Below are positions 1 through 7,514 of a stretch of DNA of 16,933 nucleotides, piece after piece. The notes under the pieces were generated by a model. It was not told the DNA's origin. It did no database searches and was given only the letters and a program-made list of their open reading frames with translations. The stretch is taken from assembly GCA_015662615.1 (NCBI GenBank), contig DQTU01000073.1:1-16933 (forward strand), given 5' to 3'. A program made the translations under genes and the position numbers. The stretch comes from Campylobacterales bacterium. GTDB taxonomy: Bacteria; Campylobacterota; Campylobacteria; Campylobacterales; QNZT01. Each line of letters starts with the position of its first letter. Positions within the stretch are counted from its first letter, which is position 1.

Positions 1-1476
1 TCCTACACTCGCTCCAATATAACCCATCTCATCTTTTAATGCAATTGGCTCAGAGAGTGTATCAATAATCTTTTGTGCAACGATTGAAGGATAAGCGGTA
101 TCTTGAATATCTTCTAAAATAATAGTAAATTCATCACCACCAAGACGAGAGACCGTATCTTCTGTTCTAAGGGAGGCTTTAAGTCTTTTGGCTACTTCTA
201 TCAAAAGAAGATCTCCATAGTCATGACCTAAGGTATCATTGATCATTTTAAAGTTATCAAGATCTATAAACATGAGTGCAATTTTACTTTTGTTTCTTTT
301 TGCTTTTGAAACAGCATTTCTTAGAGAGTCTTGAAAAAGAGCTCGATTTGGCAGGTTGGTCAACAGATCATAATGTGCTAGGATATTGAGTTTAGTTTCT
401 GTTTTTTTCTGTTCACTGATATCAGAGTAGATACCTCCAAAAAGTTTTTGACCATTTTTATTGATTACAAAACGATGTGTTTGAAAATAATGGTTCTTAC
501 CCATTTTATCAGTGAGTTTCTCTTCTGCCGTAAAGGTTCCTCTCTTTATAAGTACATCATTGTGAATGATATTGTTTTGATCTTCACTACTCATGATATC
601 TGATATATTTTTACCTTCAAGTGTGTCTACTCCAAAGAAGTCATTAAGATATTTGTTTGAGAAAAGATAATTATTGTGCTCATCTTTTATAAAAGCACCT
701 GCTGGTAGATTTTCCATAAAGAGTTGAAACTGTTCTTCAGAATTTTTAAGGGCAATTTGTGCCTCTTTAATCTCAGTGATATCATTTAAAAATCCTACAA
801 CTCTAGTAGACTTTCCATCTTTGCTTCGAGTTGCTTTTCCTCTGATCGAAACCCATTTTATTTGATTGTCTATTTCAATCCTATGCTCTGCATTGAAATT
901 TGCAGTTAAACCATTTATGTGTTTTTCTAAAGCCTTTGCAACATGTACTCTATCTTCATGTAAAATAGTACCAATCCAACTTGAGATATGGTTTTTTATC
1001 GGTTTATCAGCATATCCGATAATCTCTTTAAAACGGTTGGAGTAAAAAACTTCACCACTTTTAACATCAAAATCCCAAAGCCCTTCATTTGAACCACTTG
1101 TTGCAAGTTCATAACGCTCTTTAAAGGAGTTAATAGTTCTTTTTGCATTGTTCTGTTCACTAATATCTACAATGATTCCAAGCTTTGCTTCATTATCATT
1201 ACCTACATCTGAGATATAAGTAATTGATTCTATCTTTTGACCGATGTCATTAACCAATTCTAATTCAAATTTGTTTTTAATGCTATCGTTGAGTGAAAGA
1301 AGTTGATTTAAAACCTTTTGGCGATTTGATCCAGCAAAGGTATCAAATGCACTATTTGTGATAAAACTACTGTTTTTAGTATGTTTGTAAAACATAGGAA
1401 TTGGAAAGTTTTTTATCATAGTTTCTATCGTGCCGTTTGCTTCTTTAACATCTGCGCCTATTAGCTTTTTAAACAT
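1..1476 (-). CDS. PAS-PAS-PAS-GGDEF sensor diguanylate cyclase (3' end outside window)
   Basis: I translated this from the minus strand. The start is ATG at 1476, preceded by GGAG about 8 bases upstream, and 492 codons are visible before the left edge with no stop. Residues about 15-110, 118-240 and 245-360 look like PAS domains, the later two ending in PAC-type segments such as GGIYSDISEQKK. A GGDEF domain begins near residue 365: active-site GGDEF at 446-450 and an intact inhibitory I-site RTED at 437-440, five residues upstream. By family it should make cyclic di-GMP under control of the PAS sensors and c-di-GMP feedback. No membrane segment is seen, so it is probably cytoplasmic. An EAL domain often follows this arrangement but would lie beyond the edge. 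It is transcribed divergently from dnaE. Domain calls are strong; the signal sensed is unknown. Confidence 0.9.
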   Translation of the reverse strand, partial: MFKKLIGADVKEANGTIETMIKNFPIPMFYKHTKNSSFITNSAFDTFAGSNRQKVLNQLLSLNDSIKNKFELELVNDIGQKIESITYISDVGNDNEAKLGIIVDISEQNNAKRTINSFKERYELATSGSNEGLWDFDVKSGEVFYSNRFKEIIGYADKPIKNHISSWIGTILHEDRVHVAKALEKHINGLTANFNAEHRIEIDNQIKWVSIRGKATRSKDGKSTRVVGFLNDITEIKEAQIALKNSEEQFQLFMENLPAGAFIKDEHNNYLFSNKYLNDFFGVDTLEGKNISDIMSSEDQNNIIHNDVLIKRGTFTAEEKLTDKMGKNHYFQTHRFVINKNGQKLFGGIYSDISEQKKTETKLNILAHYDLLTNLPNRALFQDSLRNAVSKAKRNKSKIALMFIDLDNFKMINDTLGHDYGDLLLIEVAKRLKASLRTEDTVSRLGGDEFTIILEDIQDTAYPSIVAQKIIDTLSEPIALKDEMGYIGASVG

Positions 1477-1517
1477 TTACTATCTCCAACTTAATCTCTG
1501 TTTCTCAATATCGACTA

Positions 1518-1523
1518 ATTCTA
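1518..1523 (-). promoter_or_regulatory. -10 element for the GGDEF gene
   Basis: Read on the minus strand this is TAGAAT. Transcription would start near 1511, giving a leader of about 35 bases that contains the GGAG ribosome binding site. No convincing -35 is seen, which is common in Campylobacterota. Confidence 0.35.
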
Positions 1524-1553
1524 AAAAAAATAAAATCAAAAGAGGGCTTTTTG

Positions 1554-1559
1554 TAGAAT
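1554..1559 (+). promoter_or_regulatory. -10 element for dnaE
   Basis: TAGAAT lies 21 bases before the dnaE start, with AAGGGGA as ribosome binding site between them. It is the same hexamer as the divergent -10 at 1518-1523. The -35 region is only a T-rich tract. Confidence 0.35.
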
Positions 1560-1580
1560 AAAGATAGATAAGGGGAATTT

Positions 1581-4500
1581 ATGGGAAAACCAAACTTTAC
1601 ACATTTGCATCTGCATACAGAATATTCATTACTTGATGGTGCAAATAAGATAAAAGCTTTAGCTAAAAAAGTTAAAGAATTAGGCATGACTTCAGTCGCT
1701 ATGACTGACCATGGAAACATGTTTGGAGCAATTGATTTTTACATGACGATGCGAAAAGAGGGTATCAAACCGATTATCGGTATAGAAGCGTATATTCACA
1801 ACCATGATGATATATCAGATAAAAGCTCAAGGCAGAGATTTCACCTTTGTCTGTATGCTAAAAATCAAGTTGGTTATAAAAATCTCATGTACCTAAGTTC
1901 TCAAAGTTTTATCAATGGTTTTTACTACTATCCCCGTATGAGTAAAAAGATGCTGTTTGAACATAGTGAGGGGCTTATCTGCTCTTCTGCATGTCTGCAA
2001 GGCGAAATAAATTGGCATCTCAATTTAAACAGCGAGAGAAATAGAAACAATGGGGCAGGGGGCTATGAAAAAGCTAAAGAGGTTGCACTAGAGTATAAAG
2101 AAGCTTTTGGTGAAGATTTTTATATGGAACTTATGCGTCATGGCATAGAAGACCAACAGTTTATAGATGAGCCGATACTAAAACTATCAGCAGAAACTGG
2201 AATTAAGATTATCGCTACAAATGATACGCATTATACCGAACAAGAACATGCCGATGCGCAAGAGGCGTTTATGTGTATTGCGATGAATAAAGAGTTTGAT
2301 GACCCAAATCGTCTTCGTCATAGTGTGCATGAGTTTTTTGTAAAAAGCCCTGAGCAGATGTATGCACTTTTTTCTGATATCCCAGAGGCTATAGAAAATA
2401 CCCAAGAGATCGTTGATAAATGCAATCTTGAAATTAAACTAGGTAACCCAACACCTCCAAATTTTAAATTTGTTAAAGAGTATGCAGAAGCTGAGGGGTT
2501 GGACTATGATAATGATGCGGATTATTTTATCTACAAATGTAAAGAGGGGCTAGAAGAGCGTTTGAAAATTGTGCCGAGTGAAAGGCATGATGAGTACAAA
2601 GAGCGTTTAGAGTTTGAGATGGATATCATCAATAGTATGAAATTTCCAGGGTATATGCTTATCGTTTGGGATTTTATCCGTGATGCAAAAGAAAAAGGTA
2701 TCCCCGTCGGTCCTGGACGGGGTTCGGCTGCTGGGAGTTTGGTAGCATTTTCACTTAAAATTACTGATATAGACCCTATGAAATATGATTTGATTTTTGA
2801 GAGATTTTTAAATCCTGAACGGGTAAGCATGCCCGATATCGATATCGATTTTTGTCAAAAAAGACGGGGTGAGTCTATTGATTATGTTGTCCAAAAATAC
2901 GGCAGAGAAAATGTTGCACAAGTTATCACTTTTGGTAAGCTTTTGGCAAAAGGGGTTATAAGAGATGTTGCACGAGTCATGGCAATGCCTTATGCCGAGG
3001 CAGATGCTATGGCAAAACTTATACCTGATGAGTTAGGAATTGATTTGGCAGACTCTTATGAGAAAGAGCCAAAAATTAAAGAGCTTATAGAGTCAAATTC
3101 TGCGGCAAAAAGAGTATGGGAGTATGCATTAGCTCTTGAAGGATTAAATAGAAACTCAGGCATGCATGCAGCTGGAGTAGTTTTAAGTAATGATGCACTT
3201 TGGAGTAAAACACCTATATATAAACCATCAGGCGAAGATCAGCCGTATATAACGCAATACTCTTTAAAATATCTCGAAGATGTTGACCTTATCAAATTTG
3301 ACTTTTTAGGTCTTAAAACTTTAACGGTAATTGATGATGCTTTGAAGTTGATTGATAAGAGATATGATAAAAAGATAAATTTTAATGAGGCTGATTTTGA
3401 TGACCCAAAAATTTATGAACTTATCCAAAGTGGTGCGACAATCGGACTGTTTCAAATTGAATCAGATGGTATGCAATCCCTAAATGAGCGGTTAAAACCA
3501 AGTAACTTTGAAGATATCATTGCGGTCTTAGCACTTTATCGACCAGGTCCTATGGAGTCAGGCATGCTTGATGACTTTATCGAGAGAAAGCATGGAAGAG
3601 AATCTATTGTTTATGATTTTCCTGAGCTTGAGCCTATTCTAAAACCAACTTACGGGGTTATTGTTTACCAAGAGCAAGTTATGCAAATTGTTCAGACTAT
3701 TGGTGGATTTTCTCTAGGTGGGGCGGATGTTGTAAGACGGGCGATGGGTAAGAAAATTAAAGAGGAGATGGATAAACTTAAAGGTGAGTTTGCTATCGGA
3801 GCAGAGAAAAAAGGTTTTAATAAACCAAAAGCAGAAGAGCTTTTTGATTTGATTGTAAAGTTTGCAGGGTACGGTTTTAATAAATCTCATTCAGCAGCTT
3901 ATGCGATGATCACTTTTGAAACCTCTTATCTAAAGACTTATTATCCAGCTGAGTTTATGGCAGCACTTCTTACTAGTGAAGCACAGAACACAGATAAAGT
4001 AGCAAAATATGTTGATGAGGTAAAAAGAGTTGGAATCGAGCTTTTACCACCTTCGGTAATAGAGAGTAGTATCGAGTTTAGCCCCTCACATGATGATACG
4101 CATGATATTATCCTTTTTGGGATGGGTGCGATAAAAGGTGTTGGAAGTAAAGCGATAGAGAGTATCATTGAAGCAAGGGATGAAAAGCCGTTTGAAGATT
4201 TGAGTGATTTTATCGCAAGAGTTGATGGTTCGAAGGTAAATAAAAGAGTGATTGAAGCACTTATAAAATCAGGTGCAATGGATAGTTTTGGCTATTCAAG
4301 ACGGGCACTCATAGACCAAATTGAAAAAATTGTCGAAGCAGGGCAGGAGGCAAGTCGTGCTCAAAAGATGGCAGTTGGTTCACTTTTTGGAGATGATGAA
4401 GAACTTACAAAAATTTCTATGACTATAGATGAGTTACCAGAGTATGATGGAAAAAATATCTTAGCACTTGAAAAAGAGACTTTAGGATTTTATGTTTCGG

Positions 4501-5087
4501 GACATCCTCTTGATGAGTTTAGAGCAGAAATAGAAGCTATTAAGCATTCACTTTCGAGCGAAATAGACACAATCGCAGATGGCTCTAAAACACTTTTTAT
4601 CGGAAAAATAGAGAATATCGTCAGCAAGATAAGTAAAAAAGGAAATAAATTTGGAATCGTGACTTTGATGGACTTTCATGGAGATATCGAGTTTATGGTT
4701 TTTGAAAAGACCTTAGTTCAGATTGCCATGATGGACCAAAATAGACCTATCGCTTTTAAAGTGCAAATTACCAAAGATGATAGAGGTATTAATAAGCGAG
4801 TTTTAAAAGTCTCAGATTTAGAAGGTGCGAAAAAAGAGAAAACTGATATCAAAAAAGAGGTAGTTAAAGAAGTAGTTTCTCCAATCTTTGTGAAAATTGA
4901 GATCAGTTCAGGAGTGGAAACATTAAATGCACTTCATAGATTGGTAAAAGAGTATCCGGGAAATCGTCCATTAAAGCTTATACTTTCATCAAAACTACAA
5001 GATGTTGTGATTGAGTCAAATATCTCTGTAAATGAGATGATAGTGGAGAAACTTGAAGCGATAACTTCTATAAAGGTGGCAGCTTGA
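1581..5087 (+). CDS. dnaE: DNA polymerase III alpha subunit
   Basis: Replicative polymerase catalytic subunit, 1168 residues, close to E. coli DnaE (1160). The N-terminal PHP domain (1 to about 280) carries a full set of candidate metal ligands: H10, H12, D43, E69, H88, C138, H187, D215 and H217. Several of these are lost in E. coli. The palm holds the GPGRGSAAGS motif and catalytic aspartates D419 and D421 (PDIDIDF) and D574 (KFDFLGL). GFNKSHSAAYA is the conserved motif near the finger region. Helix-hairpin-helix and OB-fold regions follow. The expected internal clamp-binding peptide is VGSLF at 932-936, lacking the usual Gln. ATG at 1581 has AAGGGGA just upstream. The gene is intact, stands alone after its own promoter and is followed by non-coding DNA. 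Identification is certain; proofreading by the PHP domain is inference. Confidence 0.98.
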   Translation: MGKPNFTHLHLHTEYSLLDGANKIKALAKKVKELGMTSVAMTDHGNMFGAIDFYMTMRKEGIKPIIGIEAYIHNHDDISDKSSRQRFHLCLYAKNQVGYKNLMYLSSQSFINGFYYYPRMSKKMLFEHSEGLICSSACLQGEINWHLNLNSERNRNNGAGGYEKAKEVALEYKEAFGEDFYMELMRHGIEDQQFIDEPILKLSAETGIKIIATNDTHYTEQEHADAQEAFMCIAMNKEFDDPNRLRHSVHEFFVKSPEQMYALFSDIPEAIENTQEIVDKCNLEIKLGNPTPPNFKFVKEYAEAEGLDYDNDADYFIYKCKEGLEERLKIVPSERHDEYKERLEFEMDIINSMKFPGYMLIVWDFIRDAKEKGIPVGPGRGSAAGSLVAFSLKITDIDPMKYDLIFERFLNPERVSMPDIDIDFCQKRRGESIDYVVQKYGRENVAQVITFGKLLAKGVIRDVARVMAMPYAEADAMAKLIPDELGIDLADSYEKEPKIKELIESNSAAKRVWEYALALEGLNRNSGMHAAGVVLSNDALWSKTPIYKPSGEDQPYITQYSLKYLEDVDLIKFDFLGLKTLTVIDDALKLIDKRYDKKINFNEADFDDPKIYELIQSGATIGLFQIESDGMQSLNERLKPSNFEDIIAVLALYRPGPMESGMLDDFIERKHGRESIVYDFPELEPILKPTYGVIVYQEQVMQIVQTIGGFSLGGADVVRRAMGKKIKEEMDKLKGEFAIGAEKKGFNKPKAEELFDLIVKFAGYGFNKSHSAAYAMITFETSYLKTYYPAEFMAALLTSEAQNTDKVAKYVDEVKRVGIELLPPSVIESSIEFSPSHDDTHDIILFGMGAIKGVGSKAIESIIEARDEKPFEDLSDFIARVDGSKVNKRVIEALIKSGAMDSFGYSRRALIDQIEKIVEAGQEASRAQKMAVGSLFGDDEELTKISMTIDELPEYDGKNILALEKETLGFYVSGHPLDEFRAEIEAIKHSLSSEIDTIADGSKTLFIGKIENIVSKISKKGNKFGIVTLMDFHGDIEFMVFEKTLVQIAMMDQNRPIAFKVQITKDDRGINKRVLKVSDLEGAKKEKTDIKKEVVKEVVSPIFVKIEISSGVETLNALHRLVKEYPGNRPLKLILSSKLQDVVIESNISVNEMIVEKLEAITSIKVAA

Positions 5088-5229
5088 CTAGGTTTCTTAT
5101 TTTTAAGAGAAAGTGATTAAATTTAGGGAATTATCGGAAGTGAAAGCTTTGGTTCACAACTATACTACTGGTAAGTCTGAGTTGAGGATATAGCTATACT
5201 TAAGCTCTAATCTAATTGGAGTTATCTGT

Positions 5230-5244
5230 ATGAAAAAATATTAA
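5230..5244 (+). other. Four-codon mini-ORF with good initiation signals
   Basis: ATG AAA AAA TAT TAA, with GGAG eight bases upstream and a TATACT -10-like box at 5195-5200. The initiation signals match those of real genes here, such as purE. It is either the dead start of a truncated gene or a minimal leader before fic. I cannot tell which. Confidence 0.25.
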
Positions 5245-5252
5245 AGCGTATT

Positions 5253-5263
5253 TATAATATAAT
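5253..5263 (+). promoter_or_regulatory. Overlapping -10 boxes directly before fic
   Basis: Two perfect TATAAT hexamers overlap by one base (5253-5258 and 5258-5263). Transcription starting 6-8 bases after either box would begin at about 5264-5271, at or next to the fic ATG at 5271, leaving no room for a ribosome binding site. Confidence 0.5.
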
Positions 5264-5270
5264 CTTAATT

Positions 5271-6155
5271 ATGGAAAAAAAAGAATATGATAATAGTTTA
5301 TCACAAAATAAAAACCTCAATGAATTTAAAAAATATGGATTATACACAACTGAATTAGACCCACAAGTAAACTCATATTTTTCTATAGCTGATGAATTAA
5401 ATAATAAAATCCAAACATTAAAAAATAAAAATTCTGAACTTTGGAATACAATTTTACAAAAATTAAAAATTGATTGGACTTATAATTCAAATAGTATAGA
5501 GGGAAGCACACTTACAAGAGGGGATACACACTTTTTTTTAACGGAGGGGTTAACAGTAGAGGGCAAGCCGTTTAAAGATTTTATAGATACAAAAAATCAT
5601 TCTAATGCACTTGATTGGCTTTATGAAATATTAAAAGATAAAAGGGAATTAAGTGAAGGAGTTGTAAAAGAGTTAAATGCACTTTTACTATATGGTCTTG
5701 AATCTACACCTGCAACAAATTCATTAGGTCAAAAAGTAGATAAAAAAGCAAATGCAGGGCAATATAAAAATCAACCAAATCATGTACTATTAGCAAATGG
5801 TGATATTCATTATTATGTTGAACCTATTTTAGTACAAGCACAAATGCAAGAACTTATAGAGTGGATAAATGAGAACATAGACAAAATTCATCCGATAGCT
5901 GTAGCATCCATACTTCACTATAATTTAGTAAGGATTCATGCTTTTGATGATGGGAATGGTAGAGGTGCAAGAATACTAATGAATCTAGTTTTAATAAAAA
6001 AAGGATTTTTTCCAGCTGTTATAAAAACAGAGAGAAAAAGAAAATATTTAGAAGCTATACACGAAGCAGACAAAGGAGATATTAACCCTTTCATCCAATT
6101 TATAGCAACTGAACTTATAGAGACACAAGAAAAAGTGTTAAATGATTTAAAATGA
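5271..6155 (+). CDS. Class II Fic domain protein (predicted AMP-transferase)
   Basis: 294 residues. The Fic core motif HxFx(D/E)GNGRxxR is complete as HAFDDGNGRGAR at residues 223-234, with catalytic H223. The upstream inhibitory motif (S/T)xxxE(G/N) is present at 73-78 (SNSIEG, with E77 as inhibitory glutamate), which makes it a class II Fic protein with a self-inhibiting N-terminal helix. By family it transfers AMP from ATP to a hydroxyl side chain of a target protein, or of itself, in the cytoplasm. The target is unknown. I see no C-terminal winged helix, no signal peptide and no small antitoxin gene beside it. The gene is far richer in A than dnaE before it, and no ribosome site precedes the ATG. 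Both suggest a recent acquisition with its own promoter. It converges on the DUF2237 gene. Confidence 0.9.
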   Translation: MEKKEYDNSLSQNKNLNEFKKYGLYTTELDPQVNSYFSIADELNNKIQTLKNKNSELWNTILQKLKIDWTYNSNSIEGSTLTRGDTHFFLTEGLTVEGKPFKDFIDTKNHSNALDWLYEILKDKRELSEGVVKELNALLLYGLESTPATNSLGQKVDKKANAGQYKNQPNHVLLANGDIHYYVEPILVQAQMQELIEWINENIDKIHPIAVASILHYNLVRIHAFDDGNGRGARILMNLVLIKKGFFPAVIKTERKRKYLEAIHEADKGDINPFIQFIATELIETQEKVLNDLK

Positions 6156-6178
6156 AATACTTTAGAGTGAATGCCTAA

Positions 6179-6196
6179 AATCTAAAAAGATAGATT
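6179..6196. terminator. Weak AT-rich hairpin between convergent genes
   Basis: AATCTA and TAGATT form a six-pair stem with a six-base loop. It lies between the stops of fic (+) and the DUF2237 gene (-). The stem is almost all A-T and no clean T-run follows on the plus strand, so termination here is only suggested. Confidence 0.2.
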
Positions 6197-6250
6197 CCAA
6201 AAAAAATCTTCACATAACGATTAAAGCCTCATACACCTTTTGTAGGCAGC

Positions 6251-6613
6251 TTAAATTGAATAAGATTTAAGTGTCTCCAAATCAATCATATCCAATATCT
6301 TGTCCTGTGTAGCATGTAAGTTTATCTTTGGTGCAAAGCCGTCTTTGTGAGCTTGGAGAAATCTTTCAGCTGATAAACACCAAAATTGATTTGGTTTTAG
6401 ACCGTAAAAGTTATATTGGAAGTTAGGTTCTGTTAAGTCATTCTCGACACTTGCAGAGTACTCCAAGAGCTCTTTTGAAGCTTGTCTGCATATCGCTTGG
6501 ACTTGGTAGTCGTCTCCACTTGAGAAGCAATTTCCGTCACGATTGAATCCAGCTAATGGTCTTTTATTGCAGATATGTAGTGGTTCGCCTAAAACATTTT
6601 TTGCTTCAATCAT
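6251..6613 (-). CDS. DUF2237 family protein
   Basis: 120 residues. The sequence fits the DUF2237/COG3651 pattern as I know it: an NVLGEPLHIC opening, GFNRDGNC near residues 23-30, a central ENDL, then YGLKPNQFWCLSAERF around residues 69-85 and a C-terminal HATQDKILDMIDLETLK. The family's conserved cysteines and the GLKP-WCL block are kept, although the usual second Cys of WCLC is Ser here. No biochemical function is established for the family. No signal peptide or membrane segment is seen. The start overlaps the end of the thioesterase gene by eight bases, so the two are probably translated together. That pairing is the only functional hint. Confidence 0.85.
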   Translation of the reverse strand: MIEAKNVLGEPLHICNKRPLAGFNRDGNCFSSGDDYQVQAICRQASKELLEYSASVENDLTEPNFQYNFYGLKPNQFWCLSAERFLQAHKDGFAPKINLHATQDKILDMIDLETLKSYSI

Positions 6614-6986
6614 TCTTTAATCTTTTAAAAAACTCTTTTGTAGCCTCGTCAATTCGATGGGGTTTGCCATCTTTACACAAAAAAACCAAAGTCACAGTCT
6701 GTTTAAATATAAGTGTGTCATCTCGTACTATTTCATGGTAGAGTTCTAAACTGGTATGTTTTATCTTTGTGACAACCGTTTTTACTTCTAAAATATCCCC
6801 TAAAAATGAGGGGCTTAAAAAGTCTGCTTCAATTTTTCTGATGGCAAAATGACAATCATTTATCATTGGTGATTTACCAGCTGAAAAGAAATATTCACTT
6901 CTTGCCATTTCACAAAAGTCAAGATAGTTTGAGTGGTAGACGATGCCACCCATGTCGGTATCTTTGTAGTATATTCTTACTTTCAC
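6606..6986 (-). CDS. ybgC: YbgC-type acyl-CoA thioesterase (hotdog fold)
   Basis: 126 residues, the normal length for a single hotdog domain of the YbgC/4-hydroxybenzoyl-CoA thioesterase family. The N-terminal signature YYKDTDMGGIVYHSNYLDF contains the catalytic Asp (D11) and the following H18. The rest alternates beta strands and one long helix as expected. Relatives hydrolyse acyl-CoA or acyl-ACP thioesters, and the H. pylori homologue prefers long chains; the substrate here is inferred. The start is GTG at 6986, chosen because AAGGAT sits about five bases upstream. An ATG two bases earlier on that strand is out of frame and meets TGA at once. It is first of a two-gene unit with DUF2237 and diverges from the scaffold operon. 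It is not in a tol-pal cluster, unlike in E. coli. Confidence 0.92.
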   Translation of the reverse strand: MKVRIYYKDTDMGGIVYHSNYLDFCEMARSEYFFSAGKSPMINDCHFAIRKIEADFLSPSFLGDILEVKTVVTKIKHTSLELYHEIVRDDTLIFKQTVTLVFLCKDGKPHRIDEATKEFFKRLKND

Positions 6987-7002
6987 ATAAATCCTTTTTT
7001 TT

Positions 7003-7008
7003 ATTTTA
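7003..7008 (-). promoter_or_regulatory. -10 element for ybgC-DUF2237
   Basis: TAAAAT on the minus strand, leaving a short leader of about 10 bases with AAGGAT. No clear -35. Confidence 0.35.
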
Positions 7009-7018
7009 CCTGACTATC

Positions 7019-7046
7019 TTGAAAGTAAATGAAATCTTGCTAAAAT
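7019..7046 (+). promoter_or_regulatory. Sigma-70-type promoter of the scaffold-psd operon
   Basis: TTGAAA at 7019-7024 and TAAAAT at 7041-7046 with a 16-base spacer, the best -35/-10 pair in the window. AGGGGA (7061-7066) follows as ribosome site before the ATG at 7071. It lies back to back with the ybgC promoter. Confidence 0.5.
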
Positions 7047-7070
7047 CTGAAAAATATTAGAGGGGATAAA

Positions 7071-7514
7071 ATGGCTGATATAGAAGCTTTAAAAGATGAG
7101 TACATAGATCATATGATGAATCCTAGAAATTATGGGAAGATTGAAAACTATAGTGGTAAGGGAATTGGGAAAAATCCAAATAACAATGAGTTAGTCGAGA
7201 TGTATCTCAAGGTAACTGAAAAAATTCTTGTTGATATCAAGTTTCAAGCGATTGGCTGCATGAGTACGATTATCACTGGTTCTATCTTTACAGAGATGGT
7301 TACGGGTGAGACGATAGAAGAGGCTGAGAGTGTTATGGAAGATTTTATCAAAGGACTTGACAATGCACCGCCTGAAACTAAGGCATGCGGTGAAATGGTA
7401 GCGAAATCTTTTATGGCAGCTTTGGTTAATTTTAGTAATCGTGAAAATGGTAGGGATGAGGCTGATTATACACTGTTAATTACGGAGGATTGTGTAATAG
7501 ATGAAGAAAAGTAA
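7071..7514 (+). CDS. IscU/NifU-N-like Fe-S scaffold protein, variant ligands
   Basis: 147 residues. It aligns by eye along most of E. coli IscU: YIDHMMNPRNYGKIEN at the start, the segment around residues 33-46, GCMSTIITGS around C63, and PPETKACGEM around C106. Of the usual ligands only C63 and C106 remain. The first Cys (IscU C37) is Asn38, the Asp after it is Glu40, and the His before the last Cys is Ala105. By family it should carry or assemble an Fe-S cluster, but the changed ligand set means a canonical [2Fe-2S] scaffold role is uncertain. No cysteine desulfurase or NifU C-terminal domain is beside it. Its stop overlaps the next gene by 14 bases, and that gene encodes a possible metal-binding helical protein. 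The fold call is strong; the function is open. Confidence 0.8.
   Translation: MADIEALKDEYIDHMMNPRNYGKIENYSGKGIGKNPNNNELVEMYLKVTEKILVDIKFQAIGCMSTIITGSIFTEMVTGETIEEAESVMEDFIKGLDNAPPETKACGEMVAKSFMAALVNFSNRENGRDEADYTLLITEDCVIDEEK

Larger units (their letters stand above)
5088..5270 (+). other. Intergenic region with decayed-looking coding signals
   Basis: 183 bases between dnaE and fic. It holds: a TTG start overlapping the dnaE stop after an AAGGTGG-like ribosome site, running only 10 codons; a 26-codon GTG frame at 5113-5193 that reads protein-like but matches nothing I know; a 10-base palindrome TATAGCTATA at 5189-5198; and a promoter-like TATACT (5195-5200) with GGAG (5218-5221) and ATG (5230) opening a four-codon frame that stops at 5244. 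These could be remnants of a gene displaced when fic arrived. No RNA gene is recognised. Confidence 0.35.

Noticed and set aside
2531..2830. Open frame of 99 codons on the minus strand inside dnaE.
   Set aside because: It lies wholly within the strongly conserved polymerase palm region, has no ribosome site and reads as low-complexity shadow sequence. The same applies to the other antisense frames inside dnaE, psd, glnA, hisJ and cheZ.
5113..5193. A 26-codon GTG frame as a genuine small gene.
   Set aside because: No ribosome site precedes it and no family is recognised. It is kept only as possible gene debris in the intergenic entry.
6172..6248. Integron attC-like site: GCCTAAA at the left and TGTAGGC at the right of a roughly 75-base non-coding segment after fic.
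   Set aside because: The ends do not match the conserved AAC/GTT core, and the inner arms are not complementary. There is no integrase and no cassette array in view.
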